DNA of 11,297 nt from Desulfobacteraceae bacterium. GTDB taxonomy: Bacteria > Desulfobacterota > Desulfobacteria > Desulfobacterales > JAABRJ01. The position numbers and the translations under genes were made by a program. Positions within the stretch are counted from its first letter, which is position 1; each line of letters opens with the position of its first letter. The stretch spans positions 1 to 11,297 of the forward strand of contig JAABRJ010000473.1 in assembly GCA_011390985.1 (NCBI GenBank), in the 5' to 3' direction. This document shows positions 1 to 6,316 of the stretch, in pieces. The notes beneath the pieces are model-generated. The model saw only the letters and a list, made by a program, of their open reading frames with translations. It was not told the DNA's origin and did no database searches.

Positions 1-966
1 CCGGCGACCGCGCGCTGATCGCCGCGATTCCCGAGGCCCTGACCGAAACCGAGCGCGTCTGTGCATCGGTCAACGTGGCCTCCACCAAAGCCGGCATCAA
101 CATGGATGCGGTCCTCCTGATGGGCCGGGCCATCAAGACGGCCGCCGAGCGCACCGCCGAGCGCGACGGCCTGGCCTGCGCCAAGCTCTGCGTGTTTGCC
201 AACATTCCCCAGGACGTGCCCTTCATGGCCGGAGCCTACCTCGGCATCGGCGAGCCCGACTCCGTGATCAACGTGGGGGTCAGCGGGCCGGGGGTGGTCA
301 GAAAAGCCGTGGACCGCGCCCTCGCCGCTCACCCCGACCTGGACCTGGGCCAGCTTTCGGACCTCATCAAGCGCACCGCCTGCAAGGTCACCCGCGTGGG
401 GGAACTCATCGGCCGCGAGGTGGCCGACCTCCTCAAGATCCGCTTCGGGGTGGTGGACCTCTCACTGGCCCCGACCCCCAACGTGGGCGACAGCGTGGGG
501 GAGATTTTCCAGAGCCTGGGGCTGCTGGCCATCGGCGTTCCCGGCACCACCGCCGCCCTGGCGCTGCTCAACGACGCGGTCAAAAAGGGCGGCGCCTTTG
601 CCAGCTCGCACGTGGGCGGGCTGAGCGGCGGATGCGGCCGCCGCGGGCCACCTGTCGCTTGAAAAACTGGAAGCCCTCACCAGCGTCTGCTCGGTGGGCC
701 TCGACATGGTGGCGCTGCCCGGTGACACCTCGGCCGAAACCCTGTCGGCCATCATCGCCGATGAGATGGCCATCGGGGTCATCAACAAAAAGACCACCGC
801 GACCCGCCTGATCCCGGTTCCCGGCAAGAAGGCCGGCGACCGGGCCTACTTCGGCGGGCTGCTGGGCGAGTCGGTGATCATGGCGGTCAACAACGGCGCA
901 GGCCCCAATCCGTTCATCCGCCACGGCGGCCTGATCCCGGCGCCGATTCAGAGCCTCACCAACTGA
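1..966 (+). pseudogene. UPF0210 / PFL-like (DUF711) family protein, 5'-truncated by the window and internally frameshifted
   Basis: This is the C-terminal part of a UPF0210 (DUF711, PFL-like) protein, a family with a pyruvate-formate-lyase-like fold but no settled reaction. The gene enters from the left edge: the frame is open from position 3 and already matches the family (SVNVASTKAGINMDAV), so the GTG at 75 is not the true start. Recognisable blocks are VDLSLAPTPNVGDSVGEI, GVPGTTAALALLNDAVKKGG and SSHVGGLSG. Right after GLSG (621-629) the frame breaks and runs to a TGA at 660-662. The matching continuation lies in another frame from 631 (DAAAAGHLSLEKLEAL, CSVGLDMVALPGDT, IPAPIQSL) to the TGA at 964. 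Compared with the family pattern as I remember it, about 12 residues (AFIPVSEDxGMI-like) are missing, so about 35 nt appear deleted. This is either a real inactivating deletion or a sequence/assembly error. Family identity is near certain; the pseudogene status is less so. Confidence 0.7.
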
Positions 967-994
967 CGGTCGGCAGCAAGCTCCCGGAGGGCCC

Positions 995-1480
995 ATGGAA
1001 ATCCAGATCATCACCACCGGCGGCACGATCGACAAGCTCTACTTCGACGCCCAAAGCGAGTTTCAGATCGGCGACCCCCAGGTCATCGAGGTGCTGCGCG
1101 AGGCCCACGTCACCATCCCGTACACGGTCCAGCAGCTGATGCGCAAGGACAGCCTGGATCTGACCGACGCGGACCGCCGCCTGATCCGGGACACGATCGC
1201 GGCCGCCCCCCACCGGCATTTCGTCGTGACCCATGGCACCGACACGATGCTCGCTACGGCGCGGGCGCTGCACGCGCTCCGCGACAGGGTGATCGTCCTC
1301 ACCGGCGCCATGCAGCCGGCGCGATTCCGCTTCACCGATGCGGTTTTCAACATCGGCTGCGCCGTGATGGCGGTGCAGCTGCTGCCCCCGGGGGTTTACG
1401 TGGCGATGAACGGCCGCATTTTCGACCCCCGCACAGCCGTCAAAAACCGCGCGCAAAACCGCTTCGAGACACCGGCCTGA
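995..1480 (+). CDS. Small single-domain asparaginase-like protein (161 aa)
   Basis: The protein resembles the N-terminal domain of L-asparaginase/glutaminase (which hydrolyses Asn or Gln to the acid plus ammonia) and is probably cytoplasmic, since no signal peptide is visible. The nucleophile loop TTGGTID gives Thr11, the HGTDTM motif (80-85) gives Thr82-Asp83, LTGAMQPARF lies at 102-111, and MNGRIFDPRTAVK ends in Lys150, which aligns with Lys162 of E. coli AnsB. The catalytic threonines, Asp and Lys are therefore all present. At 161 aa it is about half the usual 320-350 aa: the whole C-terminal domain, which normally completes the neighbouring subunit's site, is absent. Such short forms are a known subfamily, so this is probably not a truncation; the gene has a clean start and stop. 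GGAGG at 986-990 sits 4 nt before the ATG. It begins 28 bp after the UPF0210 gene and is probably co-transcribed with it. Substrate and activity are unproven. Confidence 0.85.
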   Translation: MEIQIITTGGTIDKLYFDAQSEFQIGDPQVIEVLREAHVTIPYTVQQLMRKDSLDLTDADRRLIRDTIAAAPHRHFVVTHGTDTMLATARALHALRDRVIVLTGAMQPARFRFTDAVFNIGCAVMAVQLLPPGVYVAMNGRIFDPRTAVKNRAQNRFETPA

Positions 1481-1487
1481 AGAAAAC

Positions 1488-1510
1488 GGCGCCGCAGGCC
1501 CGCTGGCGCC
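1488..1510 (+). other. GC-rich inverted repeat just after the asparaginase-like gene
   Basis: GGCGCC at 1488-1493 pairs with GGCGCC at 1505-1510, plus one G-T pair, leaving a 9-nt loop. It lies 8 nt after the stop codon. No T-run follows, so it is not a typical intrinsic terminator. It may protect the 3' end of the mRNA or act with the larger hairpin at 1542-1576, which reads as a stem in both directions. Confidence 0.3.
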
Positions 1511-1531
1511 TGGCTAGCGCGCCATGCAAGG

Positions 1532-1576
1532 CACAAACAAAAAACCCGCTGATCCCCTTGCAGGGGCAGCGGGTTT
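1532..1576 (-). terminator. Rho-independent terminator of the universal stress gene
   Basis: AAACCCGCT (1542-1550) pairs perfectly with AGCGGGTTT (1568-1576), and the inner CCCCT/AGGGG extends the stem to a short TGC loop. On the minus strand the stem is followed by a T-rich tail (TTTTTTGTTTG, counting the last stem Ts). It begins 28 bp beyond the stop of the usp gene, the right place to end that transcript. Read on the plus strand the tail is only GTTTGACC, so termination of the convergent asparaginase transcript would be weaker. Confidence 0.85.
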
Positions 1577-1604
1577 GACCAAAACGCCGCGGGCCGGCAG
1601 CGGT

Positions 1605-1997
1605 CTACTTGACGGTCACCACCGGACAGTTGGCTTCCATGATCACATAGCGGGCATTGGAGCCGAAAATCAGCTTGCCGACATTGGAGCGGCGCTTGAC
1701 GCCGACGATGATTTCGTCGATTTCGTTTTCGTTGGCGAACTGAATCAGGTCCTCCCCGGGGCTCAGCCCGCGGATCAAGAGGTGGGTTTCACAGGGGATG
1801 TTGTCCTTTTCAAAAAAGCTCTTGGCATATTCCAAATCGCGCTCAGCCTGGTCAATCTTGGGCAGCTGGTCTTCGTTGCCTCTCTCCAGCGAAGAAATCA
1901 CAAAAACCTTGGCTTCAAAGGCCTTGGCATGCTTCTTGGCCAATACGAGCGCGTCTTTGGCTGCGTTGGATCCGTCATAGCCTACCATAATTCGCAT
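1605..1997 (-). CDS. Universal stress protein, UspA family (130 aa)
   Basis: A single-domain Usp protein of normal length with the Rossmann-like alpha/beta fold; such proteins are usually small cytoplasmic dimers induced by stress, some of which bind ATP. The N-terminus IMVGYDGS carries the conserved Asp8, and the C-terminal block runs from VGVKRRSNVGKLIFGS (98-113) to the end motif CPVVTVK. The ATP-binding pattern G-2x-G-9x-G(S/T) reads G99-V-K-R102 ... G112-S113, so the second glycine is an arginine. From memory this KRRS type is common in Usp proteins of anaerobes and Desulfobacterota; it may still bind nucleotide, but that cannot be read from the sequence. AGGAG at 2004-2008 lies 6 nt before the ATG. 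The next ATG upstream (2000-2002) is out of frame. The gene has its own terminator (1532-1576) and a candidate promoter (2113-2141), so it is probably a separate transcript. Confidence 0.93.
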   Translation of the reverse strand: MRIMVGYDGSNAAKDALVLAKKHAKAFEAKVFVISSLERGNEDQLPKIDQAERDLEYAKSFFEKDNIPCETHLLIRGLSPGEDLIQFANENEIDEIIVGVKRRSNVGKLIFGSNARYVIMEANCPVVTVK

Positions 1998-2031
1998 GTC
2001 ATGCTCCTATCATCGCCCGCTGGCGGCCTTC

Positions 2032-2063
2032 GACCCGTGGGTCCGGCGGCAGCCCTCGGACCC
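2032..2063 (-). other. Competing stem-loops in the leader of the universal stress gene
   Basis: GGGTCCG (2039-2045) can pair with CGGACCC (2057-2063; 7 bp, 11-nt loop), or its first five bases can pair with GACCC at 2032-2036 (2-nt gap), so the two structures exclude each other. The element lies 35-66 nt upstream of the usp start codon and downstream of the candidate promoter, so it would be in the 5' leader. It could tune translation or stability; no known riboswitch class is recognised. Confidence 0.3.
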
Positions 2064-2112
2064 AAACCGCCAATCGTGAGGGCAGCAAGTTCAATGGGTG
2101 TTTTCATCCGCT

Positions 2113-2141
2113 CTTTTACACCAGGTCCGACAAAAGATCAA
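2113..2141 (-). promoter_or_regulatory. Candidate sigma-70-type promoter for the universal stress gene
   Basis: On the minus strand a TTGATC hexamer (2136-2141) and a TAAAAG hexamer (2113-2118) are separated by exactly 17 nt; each matches consensus at 4 of 6 positions. It would give a leader of about 110 nt before the usp start. The rest of the 332-bp gap between usp and the amidohydrolase gene (1998-2329) shows no convincing gene. It holds the leader stem-loops and a short perfect palindrome (TGGGT-CGG-ACCCA, 2289-2301) about 30 bp after the amidohydrolase stop, without a T-run. The word TCGGACCCAA occurs in this gap at both 2056-2065 and 2294-2303. Confidence 0.35.
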
Positions 2142-2329
2142 CGCCTATCCGGCCGTTTTCGACCGTTTGCCGCAGGCAAAACCGAGCGAGGCGGCCCCAT
2201 TCGATCTTGCTAAGCCCCACCGAAGAGCATTTCGCGCGCCCGGGCGGACACCGCCGCACGGTCCTGCTGAAAACCGGCGCCGCAATGGTGGGTCGGACCC
2301 AACGCTCTGACGGCATCTCGCCTGGCCGC

Positions 2330-3868
2330 TTAAAATATGAATTCCCGCCCGCCCACGAACACCCGGGCAATAGGGATCGCCGCGATTTGATCGGTCGGAA
2401 CCGCGAAGGGGTCCCGCTCCAGGACCACCAGGTCGGCCAGCTTGCCCGGTGCCAGGGATCCCTTTTGCTCCTCCTCGAAGGCGCTCCAGGCCGCCGTGGC
2501 GGTGAACATTTCCAGCGCCTCGTGGAGCGAAATGCGCTCCTCGCGGTTGGGGTGCAGGACCGCCGCCTGGACGCCGGCAAGGGGGCCGTAAGGCGTCACC
2601 GGGCTGTCGGAACCGCCGCAGACCGGGATGCCGTGGTCGCGCAGGCTCCTGTAGGGATGCAAGCGCCGAAGCCGGGTCGTCCCCAGCAGGGGGGCGTAGC
2701 CCTGCATGCCCTCGCCGCCGATGAAGGCCGGGATAAAGGCGGGCTGCATGGACGCCATGATGCCGGCGGCGGCCATGCGCGCGATCTGGTTGGATGTGGG
2801 CAGCTCGAGGTGTTCGATGCGGTGGCGGTGGTCCGAACGCGGATGGGCGCGCAGCGCCTTTTCCATCGCCGCCAGGACCTGCTCGATGGCGCGCTCCGCT
2901 TCACAGTGGATCGCGATCTGCAGCCCTTCGCGGTGGGCCGCGAGCACAAAGCGGTCCATGACCTCCTGGCTGTAAGTCAGAGCGCCGTAATTGCCGGGCT
3001 CGTCGGCGTAGGGCTCGAAAAGCGCGGCGGTGTGCGTCTCGAAAGCGCCGTCGGCGCAAATGCAGCCGCCGACCCGCGGCAGCCCCAGCCGGCGGACCTC
3101 CCCCAGATCCATGCTTTGGTTGTAGCACACGACGCGCACCGGCAGCCGCTCCTGGTGGGCCAGAATTATCTGGGTCTCCCCCGGCCCGAGGTGCCCGCCG
3201 TCAAGGGCGTGCAGGGTGGTGATGCCTTTTTCAAGGGCCATGCGGCCCGCCACTCCCATGGCCGCCACCTTGACGTCCTCGGGGATCAGTCCGGCCATGA
3301 CCGAATGCACGTGGGTCAGGATCCCCGGGGCGCGTACAACCCCGGTGGGCCGACCGCCTTCGCGGTCAACGCCCTGCAGATGGTCGGGGAGCTGCAGCAG
3401 CTCAAGGCCGCGGGTATTGAACGCGCACGTGTGGGCGGTGGTATGCAATACGAAAACCGGCCGATCGGGACACGCGCGGTCGAGCTCCTGCCGGGTGGGC
3501 ATGCGTTTTTCGCGCAGACGCCGCTCGTTGAGGCGGCCGGCGCGCACCCAGGCGCCCGGCGGCGCCTCCCGGCTGCCGGCGGCCACCCGCTCCAGGAGCT
3601 CATCCAGCGAGCCGGCGTCATCCAGGGCAATTGCGGTTGCCAGCAGACCGGTCAGCATCAGGTGCTGATGGGTGTCGATAAACCCCGGCAGAACGGTCCG
3701 TTTTTGAAGATCCAGCACCGGCCAGCCCTGCTGGATGAGGTCCGCCACGGCCTCCCGGGGGCCTACGCGGAGGATGCGCCCGCCCTCGATCGCGAGCGCC
3801 TCGGCGCGGGCCTGGTCGGCCGCCATGGTGACCACATTGGCGCCGGTGAGGATCAGTCGGTGGGTCAT
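2330..3868 (-). CDS. YtcJ-type metal-dependent amidohydrolase (512 aa)
   Basis: A member of the amidohydrolase superfamily, amidohydrolase_3/YtcJ branch, whose characterised relatives include N-substituted formamide deformylase. Members hydrolyse C-N bonds with a TIM-barrel metal site. The metal ligands are visible: PGFIDTHQHL gives His67-x-His69, IAIHCEAE gives His321, HRIEHLEL gives His353 and GGSDSPVTPYGPL gives Asp421. The N- and C-terminal beta-sandwich parts are also intact (LILTGANVVTM at the start, GKLADLVVLERDPF near 476-489). Length matches the family (500-560 aa). AAGGAG (3875-3880) lies 6 nt before the ATG, a strong start. No signal peptide is seen, so it is probably cytoplasmic. 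It is the last gene of the minus-strand run, 78 bp after the PEP/pyruvate-binding gene. The substrate cannot be read from the sequence; release of amines from amides would fit the aminotransferase upstream, but that is inference. Confidence 0.92.
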   Translation of the reverse strand: MTHRLILTGANVVTMAADQARAEALAIEGGRILRVGPREAVADLIQQGWPVLDLQKRTVLPGFIDTHQHLMLTGLLATAIALDDAGSLDELLERVAAGSREAPPGAWVRAGRLNERRLREKRMPTRQELDRACPDRPVFVLHTTAHTCAFNTRGLELLQLPDHLQGVDREGGRPTGVVRAPGILTHVHSVMAGLIPEDVKVAAMGVAGRMALEKGITTLHALDGGHLGPGETQIILAHQERLPVRVVCYNQSMDLGEVRRLGLPRVGGCICADGAFETHTAALFEPYADEPGNYGALTYSQEVMDRFVLAAHREGLQIAIHCEAERAIEQVLAAMEKALRAHPRSDHRHRIEHLELPTSNQIARMAAAGIMASMQPAFIPAFIGGEGMQGYAPLLGTTRLRRLHPYRSLRDHGIPVCGGSDSPVTPYGPLAGVQAAVLHPNREERISLHEALEMFTATAAWSAFEEEQKGSLAPGKLADLVVLERDPFAVPTDQIAAIPIARVFVGGREFIF

Positions 3869-3888
3869 GCAAGGCTCCTTGAGGTGTC

Positions 3889-3948
3889 GACGGGGCGGCG
3901 GTTTTTTGGGGAGGGTCTGCGGTCGTGTTTGCAGCCGGGCGCCCCGTC
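3889..3948 (-). repeat. 9-bp inverted repeat spanning the gap and the stop codon of the PEP/pyruvate-binding gene
   Basis: GACGGGGCG (3889-3897) is the exact inverse complement of CGCCCCGTC (3940-3948), with a 42-nt loop. One arm overlaps the stop codon of the upstream gene; the other lies just before the ribosome binding site of the amidohydrolase gene. In the mRNA it could close the intercistronic region into a stem and affect processing or coupling. A chance repeat in GC-rich DNA is possible. Confidence 0.35.
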
Positions 3949-6232
3949 AACCGGAGCTGGCCTGAAAACACCCCACGCCCTTTTGGCCGGCGTCGTCCTG
4001 GAAGACCTGCAGATAACACCCCCCGGTGACCTCCGGCACATGGATGACGTGCACCACCCCCTCGTAGGGCGCCAGCTCCGGGGCCAGCGCTTTCAGCCGG
4101 TTGGGGGCCCGGTGCAGAAACGGTTCATTGAAAACCGTGCCCTTCTGGTCCGGAAAAATGGCGATCGAAAGGATTCCGGCCTCCACCAGATCGTTGAAGA
4201 AATGGGTGCCGTAGGACACCTCCGGGGTGCTGCCGTTCTCCGCGAACGCGACCTCGCCCAGCACCAGGGTGTGGTTGATGTCACCGTAGCCCACGCGCAC
4301 CCCGAGGGTGATGTCGTTGCTGCCCCAGCGCCCCGGACCGAAAAGGGCGAAGCGCTTGTCCTGCAGGAGGCGGTTGAGGCGGCTGACCACCCGGCCGATG
4401 GCGAGCTTCTCCGAATGGCTGGCCAGTTGAGCGTAGGCCTTGGGATCGACGTAGACGATATACTCTAAATTGGCGGCAACCCCGCTGTACATGACGCGGT
4501 CGTTGGTGAAGAGCACCTGGTCCGGCGGAAGATCCTGGGGCAGCGCCACCACGCCCATTTCCTTGTGCAGCGCCAGCGACCGGCACTGGACGATGTACAG
4601 CAGCCCGCCCTCCCAGACGAATTCGACATCCACGGGGCGGCCGTAGGCCTCCTGGAGCTTGCGCAGCACCTTGCGCATCAGTGGACAGAACTCCGTTTTG
4701 GCCAGGAGATTGTCGAAGGTCAGGCACGCCCGCTGCGGGGGGATCGCCTGCCCCCTGAACATCGGGGCTGCCATGTGCCCCTCCTGGTCGACGGAAACCG
4801 CGAAAAAAAGATCCGGGTGGGTGACCTCCCTGGCCAGCTGTTGAAAGGGAACCGATTGCAGCCGGCCGGTTTTAAGGTTGAGGACATCCACGATTTTCTG
4901 GGAGTACTTGAGGATCTGGGACGCCTCCACCTCGGGCCGCAGCTGGGGGTGGCTGAGATGCACCATGCGGGGGTACCCGCCCCCCACCCGGTCCACCGCC
5001 TGGGTGGCCAGCCCGTGCACCAGCCGGATCATCCCGTCCTGCTTGCGAATCCGCGGTGACCAGCTGTAGGCGCCAAAAGAGAAGGCCACGCCGGCGGCAA
5101 ACGGAAAGAAATAATCGCCGAAGCGGCGGCCCACCACCTTCTGCACCAGGACGCTCATCTTTTCGTCGAAATCCAGCAGGTTGTTGTCCCGGCGGTAAAT
5201 GATCGGTGCAGGATTGTAGGTGCTCATGTGGACATGCTTGAGGCCCCAGATGAATTCCTTCAGACGCGTCTCGAGGTCGCCCTGATTGGCGATAAAGAAC
5301 GAATCGTACTTGCCCGAAAAGGCGTAGCCGAAGTTGTCCTCCAGCAGACTGGAGGAACGCAGGATCAGGGGATGCTCGCCGACCTTCTGGAGCAGTTCGC
5401 GAAAGTCGGCGACCACATCGGGGGAAAACTGGGCGTTTTGAAAAAGAGCTGCGATCTGCTGGCAGCCCTCTTCGAGTTCTTCACGGGATTTGTATTTCTG
5501 GGTGTGGAACTGGTAGAGTTCGTTGGAGTCGATGAAGTCGCTGAAATTGCCCGTATTGATGTAATAGCTCTCGGGGATCCGAACGAACTTTTCGATCTCC
5601 GGGTCGCTTTGGGTGAGTTTGGGAACGAGAATCTTGTAGGCCAGAAACATCCCCGCCGACTTGCCGCCGATTTTACCGGGCCGGCGCCGGTTCCAGATGA
5701 TGCGATCCGCCAGTTCCCCAATATCCCGGATGGTGATGTGGTGCTTGGCGATGCCGATAAAGGGCAGCTGGTTGGAGATGAAATGGTTGACCAGGGCGAC
5801 CCGCACCCCCTCGGCCTCGCTGGGCGAGATGTAGAGATCGCCCATGGGGATTTCGCAGAATTCCTTGAGCGCTTTTTTGATTTTGCGGGTCGTCGTGCCC
5901 TCCATGTTGACGACCTTGTTGAGGTTTTGAAACCGGTCCTGCTTGCGGGCGAGGTTGATGTAGTCTTCGATCTCCTGCTCGTTGAACGCCTGGGCAAAGG
6001 CCGTGCAAATCAGCAGATCGGTGTATTCCCGGAGGTTGGCCTCGGTAAGTTCAAAGCCTTCGGCGGCGAGCCGGGCGCAGGCCTCCTGCCGCAGGCCTTC
6101 GGGGGCCGCGATCCCCTTGGCCGCAAGGGCCTTGAGGAAGATCTCGCGCATGGTCTCGACCAGATCGGGATAGCGCATGATCCTGCGCAGCAACCGGTAG
6201 ACCGGCAGCATGCTGATGGTTTCGGCGGGCAC
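3947..6232 (-). CDS. PEP/pyruvate-binding (PPDK N-terminal domain) protein without phosphohistidine domain (761 aa)
   Basis: The protein contains the ATP-grasp-type nucleotide-binding domain shared by PEP synthase and pyruvate phosphate dikinase. Numbered from the GTG at 6232: an N-terminal helical region (1-185) precedes IGGKSAGMFLAYKIL (188-202), then LILRSSSLLEDNFGYAFSGKYDSF (289-312 region), equivalent to the RSSxxxED...F(A/S)G block of PEP synthase, and VDVEFVWEGGLLYIVQCRSL (534-553), the end of the domain. The phosphohistidine motif (TSHAA type) and the C-terminal PEP-binding TIM barrel are absent, so a full PEP synthase reaction is not possible by this protein alone. Residues 630-690 form another conserved block (GPGRWGSNDITLGV, YGTHFFNDLVEAGIL) that I associate with PPDK-like proteins of Desulfobacterota. 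Start choice: the frame is open to an ATG at 6310, but that stretch looks untranslated (Ala/Arg-rich), while a G-run plus GAGAG (6242-6251) lies 10 nt before the GTG. An ATG at 6211 is the alternative. Function is unknown; phosphotransfer to another protein or metabolite is possible. Confidence 0.85.
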   Translation of the reverse strand: MPAETISMLPVYRLLRRIMRYPDLVETMREIFLKALAAKGIAAPEGLRQEACARLAAEGFELTEANLREYTDLLICTAFAQAFNEQEIEDYINLARKQDRFQNLNKVVNMEGTTTRKIKKALKEFCEIPMGDLYISPSEAEGVRVALVNHFISNQLPFIGIAKHHITIRDIGELADRIIWNRRRPGKIGGKSAGMFLAYKILVPKLTQSDPEIEKFVRIPESYYINTGNFSDFIDSNELYQFHTQKYKSREELEEGCQQIAALFQNAQFSPDVVADFRELLQKVGEHPLILRSSSLLEDNFGYAFSGKYDSFFIANQGDLETRLKEFIWGLKHVHMSTYNPAPIIYRRDNNLLDFDEKMSVLVQKVVGRRFGDYFFPFAAGVAFSFGAYSWSPRIRKQDGMIRLVHGLATQAVDRVGGGYPRMVHLSHPQLRPEVEASQILKYSQKIVDVLNLKTGRLQSVPFQQLAREVTHPDLFFAVSVDQEGHMAAPMFRGQAIPPQRACLTFDNLLAKTEFCPLMRKVLRKLQEAYGRPVDVEFVWEGGLLYIVQCRSLALHKEMGVVALPQDLPPDQVLFTNDRVMYSGVAANLEYIVYVDPKAYAQLASHSEKLAIGRVVSRLNRLLQDKRFALFGPGRWGSNDITLGVRVGYGDINHTLVLGEVAFAENGSTPEVSYGTHFFNDLVEAGILSIAIFPDQKGTVFNEPFLHRAPNRLKALAPELAPYEGVVHVIHVPEVTGGCYLQVFQDDAGQKGVGCFQASSG

Positions 6233-6259
6233 GATCGGGTTCTCTCCCCCCTTTAGCGG

Positions 6260-6309
6260 GCGGCGGGCGGCCGCCGCCGCAATTAATGCCGCTTGCCTCC
6301 GCAGCGGCA
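6260..6309 (-). repeat. Two stem-loops between the glutamate dehydrogenase and PEP/pyruvate-binding genes
   Basis: In the direction of transcription the first stem is TGCCGCT/AGCGGCA (6287-6293 with 6303-6309, 9-nt loop), 8 nt after the gdh stop and followed by TTAATT. The second is an all-GC 7-bp stem (6260-6266 with 6274-6280, 7-nt loop), ending 8 nt before the G-rich ribosome binding site of the next gene. The first could weakly terminate or attenuate transcription; the second could limit translation of the downstream gene or mark an mRNA cleavage point. Neither has a good T-run. Confidence 0.4.
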
Positions 6310-6316
6310 CGCGGCC

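Noticed and set aside
1524..2310. Overlapping plus-strand frames across usp and the following gap (229 and 70 codons)
   Set aside because: The first is antisense to usp and runs through its terminator hairpin; the second lies in the usp/amidohydrolase gap without a ribosome binding site or family resemblance.
2207..4468. A 753-codon open frame on the plus strand
   Set aside because: It lies antisense to the amidohydrolase and PEP/pyruvate-binding genes, which carry full family motifs. The translation is rich in Gly, Arg, His and Gln with no recognisable domain, as expected for a shadow frame in GC-rich DNA.
5228..6256. A 342-codon open frame on the plus strand
   Set aside because: It is antisense to the N-terminal half of the PEP/pyruvate-binding gene and shows no domain signature.
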